Shown here in pieces: positions 11,537-22,198 of a DNA stretch of 64,000 nt. How positions within the stretch are numbered: position 1 is the first letter of the stretch; each line of letters starts with the position of its first letter. The notes below the pieces were generated by a model, which was given only the letters and a program-made list of their open reading frames with translations, made no database searches and was not told the origin of the DNA. The position numbers were made by a program, and so were the translations under genes. This DNA comes from Adineta steineri (lineage: Eukaryota; Rotifera; Eurotatoria; Adinetida; Adinetidae). The DNA lies in NCBI GenBank assembly GCA_905250115.1, contig CAJNOI010000339.1, positions 1 through 64,000 on the forward strand. The letters run 5' to 3'.

Positions 11537-12836
11537 ATGAGACAATTATTTACTATTAGTGGGCGATATGCTGCCACTGAAGATGTATCGATTACATCGC
11601 AGGTGGGTTATAAGAATAAAATAAAGATATATACATATGTATACACTTTAGATACTTCTTTGTTTTGAGCATATTTTGCATCTTCTTCCGCTTTCATTGT
11701 GTGTGTATAATGTGGTTCACTAATACTAATTTGGACAATATACAATTATTATATTCAAGGTGAGATCACAGCTGATTGTAAATATTTGATTAATAAGCTT
11801 TGATTTGATTGAAAGATTTCATGTGCGAATGTATCTATTTCATTTTTGTAGGTATCCGGTTTATCATGGGATACACGTTTGAAAGGTTTTGGAATTTGTT
11901 TACTTATTTGTGTTGTACTCGGAATAATTGTAAGTCATTTGTGATAAAGCGACTGATTTTTCCGCGTTGCATATATATCGGTTAAGTTTGTGTTGTAACA
12001 AATAAACTTGAAAGATATTGATTAAATGTGACATTTGCTTTAATATATTCACATCATGTTAGATTATCATGAAATTGATTGAATAGTATTGCTTCTGCTC
12101 AATATGTAGAGCTACATTGCAGAATTCGTAATAGACGAGAAAGAGTGACATTATCCGACTAATTTCATGATCATCTAATATGATATAAATATAAGATCTA
12201 ACGTATGATTTTGATCTATTTTAGGCAACGATTGTTTATTTTACTGGTGGTAGCTTATCTGGTTTTGCTATTCTTTATAGTTTAGCAGTTATTTTCGGTC
12301 TTGGATCGTATGTATAAAAAATAAGTTTTACCTATATTTATATTATACTTCATTTTTCAGTACGCTTTTCTTGATGGGTCCAATGAATCAATTGAGAAAA
12401 ATGTTTGATTCTTCACGATTTATTGCTACCATAGTTTTTCTCGTAAGTTTCTATTTATAAATAGTTATAGCACAATACATTTTTTTGTTCTAATTGTCTA
12501 GATATGCGTTGCAATGACACTTGTATCAGCGATTGCTGTAAGTTTTTTTTAAATTACTCAATTTTTAATGAATATTCATTCATTTATTTAGATTAAGGTA
12601 CCTGTTCTAGTACTTTTATTTGTGATACTTCAATTTCTTGCTCTTGTGAGTAAATTTAAAGATTAACTTTCGAAATATTATAAAATTTGATGTTTATTTT
12701 AGCTTTGGTATACACTTAGTTACATTCCATATGCACGGTAAATTAATTTTTACGTGAGGATTGTTATATATACATATGGTTTTATTTATTTAGAAATGTG
12801 ATCAAAAGTTGTTGTGGAGCATTAATGCGTGGTTAA
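11537..12836 (+). CDS. SFT2-domain vesicle transport protein, 8 exons, 158 aa
   Basis: A small four-helix Golgi/endosome membrane protein of the yeast Sft2 / animal SFT2D1-2 family, implicated in endosome-to-Golgi vesicle fusion. Exons: 11537-11602, 11852-11929, 12225-12307, 12361-12442, 12502-12537, 12592-12645, 12703-12737 and 12794-12836; phases close. Diagnostic blocks are LSWDTRLKGFG before the first membrane helix, GSTLFLMGP..QLRKMF.SSR.IATIVFL, and the last helix with WYTLSYIPYAR. Length agrees with the family (about 160). It starts 147 nt after PAH stops. The sequence tactttttag occurs 26 nt before the ATG, a candidate trans-splice acceptor. SFT2D1 and SFT2D2 cannot be told apart here. 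Confidence 0.92.
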
Positions 12837-12977
12837 AGTTTCTTTTTTTTAAAATAATTTGATAACATTCTTATTATTCAATAACTTTTTATGATAAATA
12901 TATACGTAAATTTATCTGTTGTTGCTTTTTTTATTGAAGATTACTTTATTTTTAATGACGAGTACTTTGCATTTACT

Positions 12978-15900
12978 ATGGCATTATCAGGAGTAAAAAA
13001 AAGTCCATTAATATCAGTACCATTTCTTAAAGTAAATTTCGATATTGTTCTATATTAAAATTAATATTAATTATTTTCTTTTCAGAAACGATTACGACGT
13101 ATTACAGCTATCGGTTTACATAATTTAACTGTGAATGAATTTAATTTTACCGTTCATTTTACATTACATCGTAATGAAAAAACAATTGGTAAGAAAAACA
13201 ATTCAGTTATTTTAATAATAAAAGAAATATATTTATAGCGTTTTATACAAGTGAATTAGTTGAAAATCAACGTGTAAGTTTTTTGTTGAAGAAAATTAAC
13301 GTAATATGATTTATTTTAATTTTAGAGTCCAGAATGGTCTTATTTAAAATTTCCAACAAGTGTGCAATGTTTACAAGGTAAATATGAATAATCATCTGTT
13401 GAAGGAAAGATTCTTTTTTCTGATAATATATGGAAGATTGATATCTACATTCAGTCAGGATATGAATCTTCACTTTACAGAATTATCGATCATAGTGACC
13501 AATATTTTTACTTTCTACCACAGTAGGAAGAATCTGATTACCAGCCTACGTCTACTTTGTTAGACTAAACTTTTTTTGTAGAGATAACTGCCATACTACT
13601 ATCATAGAAGAAAAAGCCTCTTTCACTTCTAAGACTTAAGATGTGAATATTCAATATGTATATTAAAAGAATGAAAACATGAGTATTAGAGTTGGAACCG
13701 GACGGATTTTTTCCACCCGATCCGGTCCGGTCAGACTATTTTTGACGTAAATCCGACAGAACTACTTCTGACGTCAAATTTGCAAAACTCCGGCAAAATT
13801 ATGAATTTATACGAATATTTTTGTCACATGCTCTTTTTCAACTAAAACATATACGTATAACAATTCCTAGCATGATATTTCAAAACAAATAAAGATTAGT
13901 TTTGTAAGAAAAAAATTTGAAATACAAATATAATTTTCAAATTTTATGAACCGGTAAAAATTCAGTTTTGTCCGGACCGGTTAGATTTTTCGTCCGATCT
14001 TGTCCGGTCCGGCCGGACCGGTTCCAACTCTGATGAGTATGAACCAAACCAGACTATGTTAGCTTGAAAGTTTATCTCAGTTATGTATTAATCTTGATAC
14101 AAGGGGGAAAGAGTAGAATCCGAGTTTCCGAGAATTCCAAATACATGTCGCGGAGATTCTCGAGGATCCCAGATTCCGTCTTTTCACCTTGTCTTCGTAA
14201 TAAAACATTTGACTTAAGATATTCTTAAATTTATTTAGAATTTATTATGCGTGTATGGATAACATCTTCGAATCATGCTCGTTTATTTCTTGAATATGAT
14301 ATTCATCTTGATAATTCTCTTATACCCGATGATCAAGTAAGATAATATATCTAAATTATATTAATTAATATTTTTTTTTTTGTCAATAGAAAAATACAGT
14401 CAATAAAGATAATAATACTCTTTGGTTAGAAATGTTTGGCTATCGTTTTACTGATAATGATGATGAGAATAATAGTGAATTAAATTATGATGATATATTA
14501 TTTAATGATAAAAGAAAACGTATTTCTTTGGCTAAATCCTACAATAGATTAAGTATAATACGGTTAGTTTACTAGGAAATTGATGAAAATTTGTTTGTTT
14601 ATGATAATATTAAATTTAGTATGATTAATGTTATTCATGCAATTCGTGGTGAAAAACAATTATCAACAGCAAATCTTCAACGATTACAAACATTTTTTGA
14701 TGCAAATGAAGATTATTTATCAAAGGTATTTCTTATTTTAATTAATTCGTCTTCTTAGTAGTATTATTAAATAGATAAAAGAACGTGAAACACGTCGATT
14801 ACGTATTGAAAGTTTAAAAAAATATTTACATTTTCAAACATATTTATATCAACAACGTTCAATTGCCTATGAACAAAAACAAAAATTTCTTGAAGAAAGA
14901 AGTAAAAAAAGAAAACATATAAAAATTGTATAATCTTATTTTTTTTAAAGAAAATCAATTAAATAATAATCTATCACAATTATCGAATCAACAAGAAGAA
15001 ATAAAATCCTATCATAATTATTTAAATCAATCAAGGTAGAAAAAATAAAAATATCTAAAAATATTTTCATTATTTATTCTTTAGAATAATTCTTCATAAA
15101 TTAATACAAATAATTACATATCGACAAAAAGAAATTATGAATGAAATGTATTATCATATTTATCCAATTCAAAAAGAAAATCAAAATGAATATTCAATAG
15201 CTAATATTAAATTACCACAAGCAGATGATAAAATTTATCAATCAGCATCAAGTTTGTTATTAGTTTTAACAAAAAACAAGTGTTCTATTGTATATTTTAG
15301 ATCGAGAACGTGATCATGAAGTAGCAGCAGCTCTTGGATATTGTTCTCATTTTATTCTTATTATTTCACAATTTATTCAATTACCATTGAGATTTCCTAT
15401 TGATTATCATGGAGTATCAGCAATTAAAATATATGATTATAGTTTAGAAACAAACGAGTAAGAAGAATATATTTAAATAAGCTAAGATTTTGTTGATCAT
15501 CATTTTAAATGAAAAAAGTAAATTTCTTATTGAAATCGAAGTCTAGCCAAAGATAAGAACTACTTATGAGGGAGGTACCCGAAGTGAGACCTAGTAAGAC
15601 TAGAAAAAGCCTAAAACGATGAGGGCATATAGACGTTTATTTTCGAGTTACGTTGATTTTACTGAATTTTTTTGCTTATGACAAGAGACTTATAGAAAAA
15701 TCAAATTACAGAGTTTCGATCTGGGATCTTGTTCACATGTAGATATTATGACCCTCGTCGTGGTCTAAAAGTCTCAACCAAAACGAATGAAATACTGAGT
15801 ACTCAAGAAAAATCGATTTTCTTGATATATGTGTAGCATAAGTGAGTTTTATTGAAAGCTAAACATTCCGTGAAAGAGACATTCGTTCTGGCTGAAACTT

Positions 15901-17028
15901 TTAGGCTATGATAAGGGTCATAATATCTACATGTCAGCAAAATCTCATATCGAAACTCTGTAATTTGATGTTTTCGTGAATCTCTTGTCATAAGTGAAAA
16001 ATTCAGTAAAATCAACGTAACTCGGTTAGAAACGTCTATGGGTCCTTATCGTTTTAGGCTTTTTCTAATCTTATTAGATCTCACTTATGACTAAAACACC
16101 AGATGAAAAGTTATTAATCACTTCGGGTACCTCCCTCATTAGCAAAATATATTATAGATCGATTCCATGTCCGATATTAATTAATATAGAGCCACTCACA
16201 TTGGCTTTGTACCGAACAGATACTAGTTTAAAGTAGACACATTAAGATTACTATTCAAACATCTGAGCTACTTATCAATACAAAGAAAAGAATCACTAAA
16301 TTTCAATCTATCACTATCCTACATTCGATTATCTTTTCATAGATATCCTCTTTATCCAACATCCAATCTCAGTGCTTTTCGATATGGTTTCTATCTCCTC
16401 AATCGAAATATTGGTCAAGTATGTCATTATTTATCTATAAATATTCTTTCTTTATAACTTTTCATTTATTTAGATTATGTATCATTGTCGAATAGGTGAT
16501 CATAAAACAGATTTTCGAAATACATTGGAAAATTTGAAACAATTAATCGAACAATATTTTATTAATTCATCTAATAATAATATTCAGTAAGTCATTCATT
16601 TTGTATTCGATTTTATACTTTTATTCAATTTATTAATTCATACAGTTTTCAAAATGGTTTGAGTTTAGTCGTAAGTTCTATATAGATTCAACATGATAAT
16701 AAATATTATTTTCTTACACTTCTTTGCTTTTCTTGTAATATATTAACTTATTAATAACACAGATAAATAACTTTATATATCTAAATTCGTTTTTTTCTTA
16801 TTTAGGATTCAACTTTATCCATCACTTCAAACATCAATAGATGAAGAATATATTGAAAATAAACGGAATTCCAGTGCTTCAATTAAAAACTTCTCATCTT
16901 TTTCATCTACATCATCTCTTATTGAGAATGATAGTTTCAATCAAAATGATGATATGAATTTATTTCCACAATTAAATACCATAAAACCTCGATTAGCAAT
17001 GCAGATTTCACATCAATTACAATATTAA
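12978..17028 (+). CDS. UVRAG: UVRAG / Vps38-like autophagy and endosome protein, 14 exons, 522 aa
   Basis: UVRAG is a subunit of the class III PI3-kinase (Vps34) complex II, acting in endosome maturation and autophagy. Exons: 12978-13031, 13086-13188, 13239-13273, 13326-13377, 14239-14336, 14390-14562, 14620-14725, 14775-14901, 14951-15035, 15085-15251, 15301-15457, 16343-16418, 16474-16586 and 16806-17028; phases close to 522 residues. An N-terminal C2-like region (RLRRITAIGLHNL...) is followed by a long Lys/Glu coiled coil (14775-15250). The diagnostic C-terminal block follows: ALGYCSHFILIISQFIQLPLR..YP, then YPLYP.......FRYGFYLLNRNIGQ. A Ser/Asn-rich tail ends the protein, which is shorter than vertebrate UVRAG (about 700). 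Two very long introns carry mobile elements. SFT2 ends 142 nt upstream, and an AG lies 38 nt before the ATG. Confidence 0.88.
13687..14032. mobile_element. hAT-type MITE (346 bp) in UVRAG intron 4
   Basis: The terminal inverted repeats read AGAGTTGGAACCGG at both ends, one base in from each terminus. The element is flanked by a perfect 8-bp target duplication, atgagtat, at 13679-13686 and 14033-14040. Eight-base duplication is the hAT hallmark. The subterminal regions are rich in CCGGTCCGG, unlike the AT-rich surroundings. It encodes nothing, so it is non-autonomous. Confidence 0.85.
15567..16138. mobile_element. Harbinger-like foldback element (572 bp) in UVRAG intron 11
   Basis: The left end TGAGGGAGGTACCCGAAGTG is mirrored at the right end (CACTTCGGGTACCTCCCTCA). 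Inverted similarity continues inwards for over 200 nt per arm, for example gcctaaaacgatgagg against ccttatcgttttaggc. The flanking trinucleotide TTA is repeated at 15564-15566 and 16139-16141, matching the TWA duplication of PIF/Harbinger elements. No transposase. The superfamily assignment is inference from the 3-bp duplication alone. Confidence 0.75.
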
Positions 17029-17214
17029 TTTTTTTTTCGGAACAAAAAAAACACTAACAACAAAAATTGTGATACTTTGAACAGTGTTGTGATGTTTTGA
17101 TTTGATCTTTACGTTTGTTTTTTTTTACTAGTATTATAATTAAAAAATTTGAATGAACAGATAAATGTAATTCTATTTTATTTATTTAAGATTTAATAAA
17201 AAAAACAAAAAAGA

Positions 17215-17591
17215 ATGAGTCTTGATTCACAAAAAATGGATGGTGCTCAACGCCAACAAATAATGGCTTCAGTACAACAACAGTTGGCTCTTCAAAATGC
17301 TCAGGAACTTCTTCAAGTAAAAATTTTGTTTTTCGAAAAAGAAATAATACGAACAATTTTTGTATTTAAGAAATTATCTGATAAATGTTTCAAGGCTTGT
17401 GTTCAAAAACCCGGTAGTACATTATCGAGTTCAGAACAGGTTAGAAATTTTGAATTATTAATTCGTTAGGGAAATTCATATTGTGTTTTTAGAAATGTAT
17501 AACTTCATGTTCTGATCGTTATATGGATGCATGGAATATTGTTTCACGAACTTATGCTGAACGAATTAAACGTGAACAACATCGTCATTGA
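17215..17591 (+). CDS. TIMM13: Mitochondrial small Tim chaperone TIMM13, 3 exons, 89 aa
   Basis: A small Tim protein of the mitochondrial intermembrane space that, with Tim8, escorts hydrophobic inner-membrane precursors. Exons 17215-17316, 17371-17439 and 17493-17591 close in phase. The twin CX3C motif is complete: CFKAC in exon 2 and CITSC in exon 3, which would form two disulfides. The blocks NAQELLQ, KPG..LSSSEQKC and [12 protein letters not shown] match Tim13 rather than Tim8, 9 or 10. Length is typical. UVRAG ends 187 nt upstream, and tttatttaag lies 24 nt before the ATG. Confidence 0.93.
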
Positions 17592-17793
17592 TTTGTTTTT
17601 TCTTCCAATCCTATTGTTTGTTATAAGAAGTTTTTCATGATTAGTTATTTTTTGTTTTGTATCTTCGACTTTTTTACAAATAGAAGATAACAAAATCAGT
17701 CCGTTCATTAGATTCTATTTGTTTTTTTCTTCATATGAAGGTGGAAAATTCTAAAACTTATCACACTCTGATATTTTTAGATTTTATAAAAGC

Positions 17794-19675
17794 ATGCCAC
17801 AAGCGCAAAAGAAAAAATCTAAATATATCAATGTATTTAGTAATGAAGGCAAAGAACGAATGATCGTTCGATTTCCAGGTATACACATAACTATAGTTAA
17901 TATTGGAAAATAAATTTACTTTGTAGGTCGTAGTTTATGTGAATGTCAAGCATCAAAACATAAACTTGTTGGTAATTGTCTTAAATGTGGTCGAATTGTA
18001 TGTGATCAAGAAGGATCTGGTCCATGTTTTTTCTGCGGCACTCTCGTAAATCTAAAATAATTGACCAATTTTGTTTTTAATTATCGTATCGTAGGTTTGT
18101 ACTCGTGATGAAAAAAATTTGATTACGTCAGGTACACGAGAGGGAAAGCAACTTGAAGAACAATTATTAGCTCGACAAGTCCGTGAACCGGATTCTAAAA
18201 ATACGGTGAATACAACTGATTCATCATCACAATTATCATTAAATGATATTGCACAAGCTGTAGCATTTAAAAATAAACTTATTGAATTCGATCGAACAAG
18301 GTTCTTAGATAATTATTCTAGACAAAAACTTACTTTAGTTTTTAGTGCACAACGAACTCAAGTTATTGATGATGCTGCAGATTATTTTGATAGTAATAAT
18401 AAATGGCTTAGTAAAAACCAACGTACGAAACTTGAAAAACTTCAATCACAACTCAATCATCAGAAAAATCAAAAGAATCAAAAGATTACGATTGATTTTG
18501 CTGGAAGACGAGTTACGAATGATCCTGAAGCAAAAAATGATCGATTGTAAGTTTAAGAATGAAAAATACCAATTTTAAATAATAAATAAATTTTAGTTAT
18601 GATGAAGCTCGAGCTGTTCATGATAATGATCAATATGAATTAGAAAGTGAACGTTTTCGCCAACAACAAATTCCTAATTGGGATGATAATGATGAAAATG
18701 ATTTAATTAATCATAATTTACCTGGATCAGCATCAGCTCCTCAAGTTTGTTTTAAATTTTAAAAAATAAATCAAAGAAAAACAAAATATATATTTTAGTG
18801 GGTTGAACAACAAAATACTAAGCGACCTACATTAACAACTTTATCTCAAGTAACTATCGAAGATAAAGATCGAGAACGTCTACGTATTCAAGATAAAGAA
18901 TTAATGCAAATGACAGATGATGGAATGTGTCTGTCTATGCATCAACCATGGGCTTCATTATTAGTTCGTGGAATAAAAATGTAAATAAAATTTTTATAAT
19001 TATAAATTTATTTCAATATAATTTTTAGGCATGAAGGTCGATCTTGGTATACATCACATCGTGGACGTCTATGGATACATGCAGCAGCAAAAGAACCTGA
19101 TCAAAATGTTATTTCAAGTATGCAAGAATTTTATCAAGCAAGAAATACTGGTATGAATAAAAACAAATAAAATTATAAAATATATCAAGTAATCCGGAAA
19201 AGAAATAAATCATCCCGAAGAGTTTTGTCGTATGAGTGTGGGTGAGGATGTTGGTGTGAAAGGAGAGTAGTCCGTACCTATACATCCACACCCACACCCA
19301 CCCACACCCTTACGGATTACTTGACATCACCCAATTTTATGTATATATGTATCTATAATTATTTAGATGATGAAGAAATTGATTTTCCAACGGATTATCC
19401 AACATCAGTTTTACTTGGATGTGTTGATGTTATTGATTGTTTAGATCGTAATACATATGTTGAACAGTATCCTGATGGTGAATCTGAGAGTGAATATGTT
19501 TTAATATGTGAAAATCCTCAAGAACTTTTTTTTAAATTACCAATGCGTGGACAACATAAAATTTGTAAATAAAAATAATTGTTTTGTTTTTATTATTTTT
19601 TCTGTATTTTTAGATAAAATGGAAAATCATGCACATCAAGCAGCAAAACGAGTTCTTTTACGAAGAATGCAATGA
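17794..19675 (+). CDS. TRIP4: Activating signal cointegrator 1 (TRIP4/ASC-1), 8 exons, 455 aa
   Basis: TRIP4 is the zinc-finger/ASCH subunit of the ASC-1 complex, a transcription coactivator also linked to ribosome quality control and alkylation repair. Exons: 17794-17878, 17927-18045, 18095-18546, 18597-18744, 18799-18980, 19029-19150, 19367-19564 and 19614-19675, all in phase. The C2HC5-type zinc finger comprises CEC, CLKCG, CDQEG and CFFCG in exons 2-3. A charged middle region follows, then the ASCH domain: DGMCLSMHQPWASLLVRGIK, HEGRSWYTSHRGRLWIHAAAK and FP.DYP...LLGCVDVIDCL. The protein is shorter than vertebrate TRIP4 (about 580) because the N-terminal region before the finger is reduced. 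TIMM13 ends 203 nt upstream, with atatttttag 13 nt before the ATG. It is the last gene of the run. Confidence 0.93.
19185..19324. repeat. GT-rich foldback repeat in TRIP4 intron 6
   Basis: The ends TCAAGTAATCCG and CGGATTACTTGA are perfect inverted repeats. Between them, gagtgtgggtgaggatg on the left faces atccacacccacacccaccc on the right. It is one member of the dispersed telomere-like hairpin family. Confidence 0.7.
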
Positions 19676-19828
19676 AATATTTAAAATTGTTTTTTGTTTT
19701 AATAAAAAAAATAAATAAACATATATATTTATGATTTTATAATTCTAATTGCTTATGTATTGAATTCTTTGTCAATCAAGTATATAATCTTATCAGAAAA
19801 AATCAACGAAGAGTTACTTTATTTTTTT

Positions 19829-21292
19829 TTAAGAAACGGAAATACGATCATAAATAAATGTTACAATAAGAAAAATACCGAAGCTAATTGATGAATAAAA
19901 AACAATGTTCGAACGAAATAATGGTTCGGCAGCAACATCAAATAATAATAATAATGAACGAGCATTTGCTGTTGCATTTAATTTTGAATTTTTCATTATT
20001 TTTCCATCAATACATTGTTGATCAAAATCCTCATCAATATCAATTTGTTTATGACATTTTGATCTTAATGCTATATTATCTAAATATCCTTCTTTCATTT
20101 GTTTAAGTCCAACAGGTTGTTTTACCCAATTAATAATATCAATCATACGAACAAAATAAACATCATTTGAATGATGTCGTAATACATGTTCAAGAAATAA
20201 TTTTAAACCTTCAATTCTCCATGCTGTATAGGGTTCATTCAACCAATAACTATCAAATGCCATTACAAATGGTGCATGATTTGAATAGAGATGACGATTT
20301 AGATTGTATTTAAGATATTTAAAAAACTTATCGGCTACACGTGGTACACGACAATGATCACTACCTATTGTTGTACAGTTTCGTCCATCTAAATCTTGAT
20401 ACATATGTATTGGTATAGTCCAAAGTCCGGGAAATGATTGTGTATAACAACCTTGTGAACAATCATAATTAGCTTTAAAATCCATTGTATGTGGCCATGT
20501 TAATGGTGTTGGTTGTTGTTGTTTATAATATGGTGTATCCCATTCACGTGTTATTAATGTTGAATCATATAAAAATTGATGTTCACGTAAAATATGCCAA
20601 TGTAATTGATTATTATTAACTTCATAATTAGGTGAACGATAACCTACAATAGATGATGGACGACGATCAAGTAATTTTGATACTGTACGACGATAATCAA
20701 TTGTTTCGTTATAAAAACGATACGAACGCCATGTTACATATGGACTTTTATCATCTTTTTCTTTAACACGACAATCAACAGTTGGACATCTAATGAAGAA
20801 AAAAACAAACTTTTATTATTTATAATATTAAAAAAAACTATTGAAAAGATTTACTCGCTCGAATTTGATGTTATACTTAATTCAATATTTTCATAATGTA
20901 AAACTCGTTTAAGTAAACAATAATTTGTTTCAGCATGATTTTTAAGAAAAACAGTACTACTAATAGGACATCCTAAAAAGTAAAAATATAAATTAATAGA
21001 GATTTCTATAATTAAACAGACCATCTGGATTCGAATATTTTTTTGAAAGAAATAAATCTTCTAATAAATCATAGGCTTTTTCATTTAATGGACCAGTAAT
21101 TGTTAATGCAATAAATTGTGGAGTATCACGTACAGTTAATCCACCAGGAATTTTTTGACTTGAACAATAACAGTATGGTAATCGACAACGATTAATATCA
21201 CAAGGTTCAATGTCAATTTCATTATAAGATCTTTCACTACAGAAACAACAATGACTAAATATTAAGATTAAAGTTATCCAGGGTAATAACAT
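19829..21292 (-). CDS. Chitin deacetylase-like protein, probably inactive, membrane-anchored (3 exons, 449 aa)
   Basis: Exons on the minus strand: 21292-21022, 20972-20855 and 20789-19829. A signal peptide (MLLPWITLILIFSHCCFC) leads into the CR.P.C.CS...IPGGL..RDTPQF block that opens metazoan chitin deacetylases of carbohydrate-esterase family 4. Later blocks also fit: YRSPNYE, LYDSTL, WPHTMDF, and the C-terminal HSNDVYFVRMIDIINWVK. The metal-binding core is lost. The ITFDD strand reads LTITGPLN (63-70), and the HSITH motif reads LSITS (122-126). Deacetylation is therefore unlikely, and a structural or carbohydrate-binding role is possible. A hydrophobic stretch close to the C-terminus suggests a membrane anchor. 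It converges with TRIP4 (153 nt between stops) and is divergent from P2X. Confidence 0.85.
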
Positions 21293-22198
21293 TCTTTTCT
21301 TTTCATTCGCTACACTAAATAATCTATATTCTATTCGATCATCTCGAATACATATATATACAATGTATTCGAAAGAAAAAATCAGACTGGTTGTTTTTCT
21401 AATCAAATTAAATTTTTTTTTGATAAATAGCTTTATATTCATCAATTGATAACAAAAAAAAATATACAGTAATTATTTATTTGTTTATATGAATAGTGTT
21501 AATATCATATATTGACTATTAGAAGTGTGGATATATATCAACATAATCATCTTATATAATAAATCACAAGATGGATAGATATAGATAGTGGTTTTCTCTT
21601 CAAAAAAAAAAAAGAAATAAACTTTAATTTATTCAAAGAAATCAGTTTTCATATTTGATGGAATATCCATGTCATTTTCTTACCATAAACAAGTTCTGCT
21701 ATTATTATATGTATCTATAGAATATATTTCGATCGTACCAAATGTAATTAAACAGACACACTACGATCGTACCCAACACACTCTTCCTAAATCTGTCGCT
21801 GTCAGTTACGTGTACTTCTTACTAAATTCTTGTCTTTTTCTCGTATAGAAATGAATTAAGATAACTTGCTATAGATAATACGTTGTCCTATATACTTTCT
21901 ATAATGTCCTTTATGCAAGAGCAAGATAACTATACTAATGTTATCAGCATTGAATATGACGGTTTTTGCTGTCAACAATGGACAATCAGTATTACAACCG
22001 TTTCTCAGCTGTCTAATGTCTTATGAAGATAAACTATATATTTTCATCAGCTTTCTATCAAACTTATAATGATACTCTCTATCTTATTGTTTGCTTACAT
22101 TTAGAACAGTGTATCTTTCTAGTAGGTCGATATATACATTTTTTTTCCTATATAATTAAGATGTGAAACTATCAAAATAATACTTATTCTAGAAGAAC
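21293..22198. other. Divergent promoter region between CDA-like and P2X genes
   Basis: About 900 nt separating two outward-reading genes, so both promoters must lie here. The motif cgatcgtacc occurs twice (21731-21740 and 21768-21777), the only repeated short motif that stood out. No gene was recognised. Confidence 0.45.

Noticed and set aside
16646-16670. Extra 25-nt exon near the UVRAG 3' end
   Set aside because: Including it breaks the frame of the last exon. Direct splicing of 16586 to 16806 keeps the frame open to the stop.
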